A stretch of 11,321 bases of DNA from Acidobacteriota bacterium (GTDB lineage: Bacteria; Acidobacteriota; Terriglobia; Bryobacterales; Bryobacteraceae), in assembly GCA_021788955.1 (NCBI GenBank), contig JAJYKC010000022.1, positions 1 to 11,321 of the forward strand. Direction: 5' to 3'. The position numbers and the translations under genes are program-made. Below the pieces are notes generated by a model, which saw only the letters and a program-made list of their open reading frames with translations, made no database searches and was not told the DNA's origin. Positions 5,822-11,321 of this stretch are shown here, one piece after another (position 1 is the stretch's first letter; each line of letters begins with the position of its first letter).

Positions 5822-8800
5822 ATGTCCGGCGCTGCCGCCCAACCGGTCTTTGGAGATGATGCCGCCCGCCGCCGGGCGCTCGACCAGGCAACCTCGTTCC
5901 TGGTGCAGGCGCCGGCCGGGTCCGGCAAAACGGAACTGCTGATTCAGCGCTTCCTCGCCCTGGTGGCGCAGGTTTCCGAGCCTGAGGCCATCGTGGCGAT
6001 CACGTTCACGCGCAAGGCGGCAGGGGAGATGCAGGACCGCATCCTCAAGGCGCTGGCGCGCGCCGCCCGGAACGAAATGCCCGCGAAGCCGCACGAGCGG
6101 ACTTCCCACGAACTGGCGCTTGATGCTCTCCAGCAGGACCGGCGTCAGGGTTGGGACCTTTTGGCACATCCGTCGCGCCTGCGGATCCAGACCATCGATT
6201 CGCTTTGCGCATCGATCACGCGCCGAATGCCGTGGCTGGCGCGTCTCGGAGCGCAGCCCGCGGTAACGGAGGACGCCGATCCCCACTACCTGGAAGCTGC
6301 GCGCCGCACGCTCGCGCTCATCGAACAGGAAGGCGCATGGAGGGAACCGCTCGAAACGGTTCTCGCCCACCTCGACAACAACGTTCCGCAGGCGGCGAAG
6401 CTGATCGTCCAGATGCTGAGGTTCCGCGACCACTGGCTGCACTTGACCGTGGAAGGTGCCGCCTCGCGCGAAGAACTCGAACGCGCCATGGAAAACGCGG
6501 TCAACGACGGCCTGACTCTTGCCTCGGAACTGTTCCCCGAGCCGCTGCGGAGCTTGACCATGGAACTGGCCGGGTTCGCGGCTGGGAACGTGCCCGAAAC
6601 TCACCCCTTGAGGGCGTGCGCCGGACTCACTGCATGGCCGCAGCCGCTGGCCGCGCAGCGCGCAGTTTGGGATGGGCTGTGCGCGCTCCTGCTAACCGGC
6701 GAAGGGGACGCATTCCGGAAGGAACCCACCACCGGCTTCCCCGGGTTCTCGAAGGAGAAGGTAGCTGCGCTTCGCAAGGTGTACCGGGACCGAAAAGAGC
6801 AGGCACGGGGACTCTATCGGGCGCTCGAAGGTAAGTCTGCGCTGCGCGAAGCGCTTGCACGCGTCAAACTGCTGCCGCCCGCGTGCTACGCCGACTCGCA
6901 ATGGCAGGTTATGGAATCGCTACTGCGCGTGCTGAAGCTGGCCGCGGCCAACCTGCGGCTCGTCTTTCGCGAAGCCGGCGAAGTGGACTTCCCCGAAATC
7001 GCCGCATCCGCGCGCACCGCGCTGGGCGATGCCGCCGAGCCCACGGAACTTGCGTTGGGGCTCGATGCGCGCATCCGGCATTTGCTGGTGGACGAGTTTC
7101 AGGATACTTCCGTAAGCCAGTTCGAATTGCTCGAAAAGCTCACCGCGGGTTGGGAGCCGGGCGAGGGCCGCACCATCTTCCTCGTGGGCGACCCGATGCA
7201 GTCGATCTACCGTTTCCGCCAGGCCGAGGTGGGCTTGTTTCTGAAGGTCGCCGAAGGCTCTGCCGGCCCGACTTCGCCCGAATTCCTGCGGCTCGATGCC
7301 AATCACCGCTCACAGGCGGGCATCGTGAACTGGGTGAATGAAGCGTTCCGGCGGATCTTCCCGCAAGTCGGGGACGTGGCGACCGGCGCGATTACATATA
7401 GCCGATCGGTCCCCAGGAACCCCGAAGAACCGGGCGAAGCCGTTACCGTCCATGCGCTTCGTAAAGGCGAGGATGCGGCGGAGGCTGCCCTGGTCGTGCA
7501 GCTTGTCCAGGAGGCCAGCGCCGGGGATCCCGCCGGAAAGATCGCGATTCTGGTACGGGCGCGCTCGCACTTGGCCGCCATAGTACCGGCGCTGAAGGAC
7601 GCCGGGCTGCCGTTCCGCGCCATCGAAATCGACCGGCTGGGCGAGCGTAGCGTCGTCCGCGACATCCTTGCCCTCACACGCGCCATGCTGCACTTCGCCG
7701 ATCGTCCCGCCTGGCTCGCCATCCTGCGCGCTCCCTGGTGCGGCCTGGAACTGCGCGACCTCTACGCGCTCGTGGATGGCCGGCCGGACGCGGCGATTTG
7801 GGACCTGCTGACCGAGGAGCGGCCTGGCATTTCTTCAGACGGCGTTGCGCGCATCCTGCGCTTGCGAAGCGTCCTCTCGCAGGCCTTCGCCGAGCGCGGG
7901 CGCACGCCACTTCGGCGATGGGTGGAACGGACGTGGTGGGCTTTGGGCGGTCCCGCCTGCGCCGGTTCGGACGATGCGCTGCAAGATGCGGCCGATTATC
8001 TGGACCTTCTCGAAAAGCACGAGCGTGCCGGCGATCTGCCCGATTTCGACGACTTCCGAGGACAGGTGGACCAACTCTATGCCCGCCCCGATCCGCGCGC
8101 CGGTGCAACCCTCGAACTCATGACCATTCACAAGGCGAAGGGGCTCCAGTTCGAAACCGTGATCGTCCCGGGCCTTGGGCGCGTGCCGCGGCCCGATTCT
8201 CCGGCGCTGCTGCTCTCCTCCGAACGCCCGCGCCGTGAAGGCGTGGACCGCTTGCTGGCTTCGATTCGCGAAACCGGGGGCGGCCAGGATCCGGTGTACG
8301 CATACCTGCGCGATGTCGAGCGCTTGAAGGCGGCCAACGAGGACATCCGGCTCCTATATGTGGCCTGCACGCGGGCCGTGCGCCGGCTCCATCTCATCGG
8401 CCATGCCGGCCAGGACACATCCGGTACGGTGACTCCGAAGGCGGCCTCACTGCTGGAGCGCCTCTGGCCCGGCCTTTGCGAAAGCGAGAAGCAACCATTC
8501 GCTGAATGCTACGCGACCTCCACCGGGCAGGCTGCTGGCGCACGGCCGGCGGGCGTACCGCTGAGCCGACTGACTCTCGATTGGGCGCCGCCCAAAGCTC
8601 CTGCGCCGCTGTCTCTCCGGCCCGCCCCTCCCATCCGCGACGAACACCGGAGCTATCTCTGGGTCGGAGACACCCTGCGGCATGTGGGGACGGTCGTGCA
8701 TGGAACTCTGCAAACGATCGGTCAGGAAGGTCTGGACGCCTGGGATGAAGCGCGCGTCCGCGCGAACCACGATGCGCACCGCGCCGCTCTGGCGAATCTG

Positions 8801-9208
8801 GGAACGCCACCACAGGAACTCGATCGCGCCGTCGCGCGCGTCGAGCAGGCGTTGCTCCGCACGCTGTCCAGCCCCCGCGGGCGCTGGATCCTCGCCGGTA
8901 GGCCGGGCGCGCGCTGTGAATACGCGATGGCCGGACTGCTGGCAGGCGAGATCGTCCATATTTCGGTCGACCGGACTTTCGTGGATGGAGACGGCGTTCG
9001 CTGGATCGTGGACTACAAGACGAGCGATCACCAGGGCGGGCGCCTCGATTTCTTCCTGGACGAGGAGCAGCGCCGCTACCGCGATCAGTTGGAGCGGTAC
9101 GCCAAATTCCTGGCGCCTTCGGGCGCGGTGAAGCTGGGCCTTTACTTTCCCCTGTTGGACGGCTGGCGTGAATGGCAGCCGGCTGGCGATGAAGGAGGAC
9201 AAAGTTGA
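5822..9208 (+). CDS. AddA/RecB-like UvrD-family helicase-nuclease
   Basis: This is an 1128-residue superfamily 1 helicase fused to a RecB-type nuclease, expected to unwind DNA from a break 3'-to-5' and cut the strands. The helicase motifs are complete: Walker A APAGSGKT (30-37, Lys36), TFTRKAAGEM (61-70), TIDSLC (124-129), Walker B VDEFQDT (Asp424-Glu425), VGDPMQSIYRFR (455-466), NHRS (494-497), TIHKAKGLQFE (768-778) and LLYVACTRA (844-852). The C-terminal nuclease has His960 (GTVVHGTL), Asp1050, Asp1064 and Lys1066 (VDYKTS), and Gln1089/Tyr1093. Both enzymatic halves therefore look active. The frame is open upstream to 5633, but that part lies within the addB-like gene. ATG 5822 follows a GGGGAGAGG site and sits two bases after the previous stop, so it is the start. 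The stop overlaps the next gene by four bases. AddA is the best name given the partner; it could also be listed as RecB-like. Confidence 0.92.
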   Translation: MSGAAAQPVFGDDAARRRALDQATSFLVQAPAGSGKTELLIQRFLALVAQVSEPEAIVAITFTRKAAGEMQDRILKALARAARNEMPAKPHERTSHELALDALQQDRRQGWDLLAHPSRLRIQTIDSLCASITRRMPWLARLGAQPAVTEDADPHYLEAARRTLALIEQEGAWREPLETVLAHLDNNVPQAAKLIVQMLRFRDHWLHLTVEGAASREELERAMENAVNDGLTLASELFPEPLRSLTMELAGFAAGNVPETHPLRACAGLTAWPQPLAAQRAVWDGLCALLLTGEGDAFRKEPTTGFPGFSKEKVAALRKVYRDRKEQARGLYRALEGKSALREALARVKLLPPACYADSQWQVMESLLRVLKLAAANLRLVFREAGEVDFPEIAASARTALGDAAEPTELALGLDARIRHLLVDEFQDTSVSQFELLEKLTAGWEPGEGRTIFLVGDPMQSIYRFRQAEVGLFLKVAEGSAGPTSPEFLRLDANHRSQAGIVNWVNEAFRRIFPQVGDVATGAITYSRSVPRNPEEPGEAVTVHALRKGEDAAEAALVVQLVQEASAGDPAGKIAILVRARSHLAAIVPALKDAGLPFRAIEIDRLGERSVVRDILALTRAMLHFADRPAWLAILRAPWCGLELRDLYALVDGRPDAAIWDLLTEERPGISSDGVARILRLRSVLSQAFAERGRTPLRRWVERTWWALGGPACAGSDDALQDAADYLDLLEKHERAGDLPDFDDFRGQVDQLYARPDPRAGATLELMTIHKAKGLQFETVIVPGLGRVPRPDSPALLLSSERPRREGVDRLLASIRETGGGQDPVYAYLRDVERLKAANEDIRLLYVACTRAVRRLHLIGHAGQDTSGTVTPKAASLLERLWPGLCESEKQPFAECYATSTGQAAGARPAGVPLSRLTLDWAPPKAPAPLSLRPAPPIRDEHRSYLWVGDTLRHVGTVVHGTLQTIGQEGLDAWDEARVRANHDAHRAALANLGTPPQELDRAVARVEQALLRTLSSPRGRWILAGRPGARCEYAMAGLLAGEIVHISVDRTFVDGDGVRWIVDYKTSDHQGGRLDFFLDEEQRRYRDQLERYAKFLAPSGAVKLGLYFPLLDGWREWQPAGDEGGQS
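9194..9198 (+). promoter_or_regulatory. Ribosome binding site for the TTG-started sbcD-like gene
   Basis: GGAGG lies six bases before TTG 9205, inside the last codons of the AddA-like gene. It supports the rare TTG start. The next in-frame ATG (9241) would delete the first phosphoesterase motif, so TTG is the only sensible start. Confidence 0.75.
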
Positions 9209-10329
9209 AGTTCCTACATACGTCAGACTGGCAAATAGGCATGAGCGCCGCCCATGTGGGCGAGGCTGGCGATCGCGTTCGCCGGGAGCGCCTCCGGGCC
9301 GCCGAGCGTGTTGTGGCCGCCGCCCGTGACGCCAATGTCGAGTTTCTGCTGCTTGCCGGCGATACGTTCGAACATAACGGCGTGGACCGGCCTTCCGTGC
9401 AGCAGGTTGGCGACATCCTGGCCGCCGCCGGCCGTCCCGTTTTCCTGATTCCCGGCAATCACGATCCGCTGACGCCCGGTTCGGTCTGGGAACATCCCGT
9501 CTGGCAGGCCGCGGATCTGCATGTCCTTCGCGCTGCCGAAGTCGTGGACGTCGGCTCCGCGAAGCTGTTCCCGTGCCCGCTTGTGGAAGCCCACAGCCGG
9601 CGGGATCCGACCCTCTGGATTACGCCGGACGACGGAAACGCGATCCGGATAGGCGTGGCCCACGGCTCCGTCGAGGGCGCGGGAGAGGATCTCGACTATC
9701 CCATCGCCCGGAACGCCGCCGAACGCGCAGGTTTAGACTATCTGGCTCTGGGACACTGGCATTCCTATACGGCCTTTGCTGATGCACAAGGGACCGTTCG
9801 GATGGCCTACTCCGGAACGCACGAAACCACGAAGTTTGGAGAGCGTGAAAGCGGCGATGCGCTCATCCTGGAAATCGCTTCCCATGGCGCGGCACCGCTG
9901 ATTCAGCCTGTGCGTACTGGAGGGCTGGCCTGGCGCGATATTGTGCGTGACTTACGGACCGCCGGACAGGTCGACGAAGTCCTCTCGGAAATCGACGGGA
10001 TCGAGAGGCCGGATTCGGCTTTGGTCCGCATTCGTCTCACTGGCATCATCTTTGCGGCGGATCTTCCGAAGCTCCGGCAGCTTCGGGACATCATGGACTC
10101 CAACCGCTTCCTGTTTGCGCGTATGGACGATTCCGGGCTGCGACCTGCCCCTGAGGACGCGGCGTGGGTGGACGCGTTGCCGGACGGCATCCTGAGAGAG
10201 GCGGCGCTCCGGCTCAGGGAGTTGTCCGACCCGGCGTTTCCAGGCGCCCGCCCTGCTTCGACGACCGCTGAGACGGCTGCCAACGCGCTGATCGAGCTCT
10301 ACTCACTAGCCCAGGAGGTGTCCGAGTGA
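9205..10329 (+). CDS. sbcD: SbcD/Mre11-like metallophosphoesterase (DNA repair exonuclease)
   Basis: This is a 374-residue calcineurin-like phosphoesterase of the SbcD/Mre11 type. With the downstream Rad50-like ATPase it should form the complex that trims blocked or hairpin DNA ends. The visible motifs are HTSDWQIG (Asp8, Gln10), LAGDTFEHN (Asp53), GNHD (Asn85, His86), AHGS (His153) and LGHWHS (His184, His186). Pyrococcus Mre11 has His at position 10 as a metal ligand; here it is Gln, while the other listed ligands are present. Related phosphoesterases with DWQ exist, so this may mark a subfamily and not a dead enzyme. The capping region follows residue 230, and the C-terminal helices probably contact the ATPase. 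The TTG start overlaps the AddA-like stop as TTGA, and its own TGA overlaps the next gene's GTG, indicating translational coupling. Confidence 0.88.
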   Translation: MKFLHTSDWQIGMSAAHVGEAGDRVRRERLRAAERVVAAARDANVEFLLLAGDTFEHNGVDRPSVQQVGDILAAAGRPVFLIPGNHDPLTPGSVWEHPVWQAADLHVLRAAEVVDVGSAKLFPCPLVEAHSRRDPTLWITPDDGNAIRIGVAHGSVEGAGEDLDYPIARNAAERAGLDYLALGHWHSYTAFADAQGTVRMAYSGTHETTKFGERESGDALILEIASHGAAPLIQPVRTGGLAWRDIVRDLRTAGQVDEVLSEIDGIERPDSALVRIRLTGIIFAADLPKLRQLRDIMDSNRFLFARMDDSGLRPAPEDAAWVDALPDGILREAALRLRELSDPAFPGARPASTTAETAANALIELYSLAQEVSE

Positions 10330-11321
10330 TCATACGTTCCATCGAAGTCAAAGGCTGGCGGTGCTTCGTCAACAAGGCCCGCCTGGGTCCCTTGAGCGAG
10401 GGGCTGAACGTGGTACGTGGGCCGAACGGCGCCGGGAAATCGACGATTTTCCAGGCAATGGTGCGCGCCCTGCTCGACAACTACGGCGTAGGCGGCGAGG
10501 AAGCACAGACACTGCGGCCGTGGGGCCGTGCGCTGGCTCCGACCGTGATGGTCGAGTTCCGGGATAGTGGAAACGAGTACCGGATTTCGAAGCAGTTCCT
10601 CGATCGGCCGTCCTCTCTGCTGGAGCGCTTCGACCGGGGCGCGTTCACCGCCCTTGCCGAAAACGAAAAGGCGGATGAGCAGGTTCGGCGAATGCTGCGC
10701 GCCACAGGACGCGGCCGCGGCCTTGCGGATGTGGAGAACTGGGGCTTAGCGCAAGTCCTGTGGACACTGCAAGGCGATCTCAAGCTCGTAAACGTGACTC
10801 ACGATGTGATCGCGGATATTCGCACCATGCTGGGCGCCCACTTCGCCGGACCGCGGGGAGGGCGATTGGAGCAGCGCATCGAGGGGATCTATGCGGAGTA
10901 CTTCGATAAGCGCGGCGCGCCGCGCAAAGGGCAGCACGCTCCGGCGGCGGTCCGCCTTGCAGCCGACCTTGCGGCGGCCAAGGAACGCCTCGCGCAGGCG
11001 CGCGAAGTTCTGAATGAGTTCGAAGACCGGGCTTTAGCGCTGGAGGGAATCCGCGCGGAGAGGGCGCAAATATCGCGGGACATCGCCGCCTCCACCACGG
11101 CGCTCGCAGCCGCTCGCAAGCAAGCGAGCGAGTATCATGCTCTGGCGCTGGAGCGGGAACGGCGTGCGGGGCAGGTGCGAGGCGCCGAGGCTGAGTATCA
11201 GCGCATTTTTCAGCAGATCGAGACGATCCGGGCAGCGGCGGCACAGGTGGATGGAAACCGGCGCGAGATCGAACGTCTGGAAGCGTCCGTTCCGCCTCTG
11301 CTACGGGCCGAAGAAGAGGCG
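10326..11321 (+). CDS. sbcC: SbcC/Rad50-like ATPase, N-terminal part (runs off window)
   Basis: A frame starting at GTG 10326 stays open for 332 codons to the window end, so only the N-terminal part is present. The start overlaps the previous stop as GTGA and follows a near-ideal site AGGAGGTG at 10313-10320. The protein begins MIIRSIEVKGWRCF, then Walker A GPNGAGKST (32-40, Lys38) and a Q-loop-like segment VLWTLQGDL with Gln149. From about residue 190 the sequence becomes rich in Ala, Glu, Arg and Leu with heptad character, typical of the long Rad50/SbcC coiled coil. The zinc hook, the returning coil, the signature motif and Walker B lie beyond the window. Its partner is the Mre11-like protein encoded just upstream; ATP binding would open and close the complex on DNA. 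It is clearly a Rad50-type ATPase; strict SbcC orthology cannot be judged from the N-terminus. Confidence 0.85.
   Translation, partial: MIIRSIEVKGWRCFVNKARLGPLSEGLNVVRGPNGAGKSTIFQAMVRALLDNYGVGGEEAQTLRPWGRALAPTVMVEFRDSGNEYRISKQFLDRPSSLLERFDRGAFTALAENEKADEQVRRMLRATGRGRGLADVENWGLAQVLWTLQGDLKLVNVTHDVIADIRTMLGAHFAGPRGGRLEQRIEGIYAEYFDKRGAPRKGQHAPAAVRLAADLAAAKERLAQAREVLNEFEDRALALEGIRAERAQISRDIAASTTALAAARKQASEYHALALERERRAGQVRGAEAEYQRIFQQIETIRAAAAQVDGNRREIERLEASVPPLLRAEEEA

Noticed and set aside
4794..5891. Long minus-strand open frame of 365 codons opposite the addB-like gene
   Set aside because: It is a GC-rich shadow: no recognisable domain, Arg/Gly/Ala-heavy, and fully opposite a gene with conserved nuclease and cysteine motifs.
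8394..9458. Long minus-strand open frame of 354 codons opposite the AddA-like 3' end
   Set aside because: The composition is dominated by Arg, Pro, Ser and Ala and it spans the junction of two well-supported genes on the other strand. No motif was seen.
10780..11244. Minus-strand open frame of 154 codons opposite the Rad50-like gene
   Set aside because: It is Pro/Arg/Ala-rich with no domain and lies opposite the coiled-coil coding region; a typical shadow frame.
1..11321. CRISPR array, tRNA or rRNA gene
   Set aside because: No regularly spaced repeats, no cloverleaf with a T-loop motif and no ribosomal RNA signature were seen on either strand.

Overview
The window is GC-rich bacterial chromosomal DNA. 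It reads as an accessory or defence-type segment running into a DNA-end-processing operon. The codon use, the frequent strong Shine-Dalgarno sites and the IS3-type transposase fit a GC-rich soil lineage; Acidobacteriota is a plausible guess, but nothing seen here fixes the taxon.

Left edge (1-775, minus strand): a broken IS3-family insertion sequence. The transposase keeps its DNA-binding OrfA part and the start of OrfB. It stops matching the family at about position 101, before the DDE catalytic core. The rest of its reading frame (20-100) is unrelated DNA.

Middle (776-3086, plus strand): two single genes. The first encodes a protein with an N-terminal HARE-type winged helix and a C-terminal PD-(D/E)XK-like nuclease fold, resembling restriction-linked proteins. 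By eye it is less GC-rich than the genes downstream. The second encodes a WYL-domain transcription regulator. Intergenic DNA between and after them carries two small hairpins and a possible promoter.

Right (3087-11321, plus strand): a tightly packed four-gene operon. It holds an AddB-like nuclease with a probable Fe-S cluster, an AddA/RecB-like UvrD-family helicase-nuclease, an SbcD/Mre11-like metallophosphoesterase, and an SbcC/Rad50-like ATPase cut off by the window end. The junctions are a 2-bp gap, a TTGA overlap and a GTGA overlap, so translation is probably coupled. The order addB-addA-sbcD-sbcC matches the known Bacillus arrangement. The core is therefore probably a double-strand-break repair and DNA-end resection module, not a new invention.

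What is less ordinary is the combination: a WYL regulator directly in front, a HARE-nuclease gene beside it, an AddB-like subunit with no visible N-terminal Walker A, and a Mre11-like subunit with Gln in place of the first-motif metal-binding His. A working model is that the WYL protein senses DNA damage or single-stranded DNA and controls a combined AddAB plus Mre11-Rad50 machine that repairs chromosome ends or degrades invading DNA. That model is inference.
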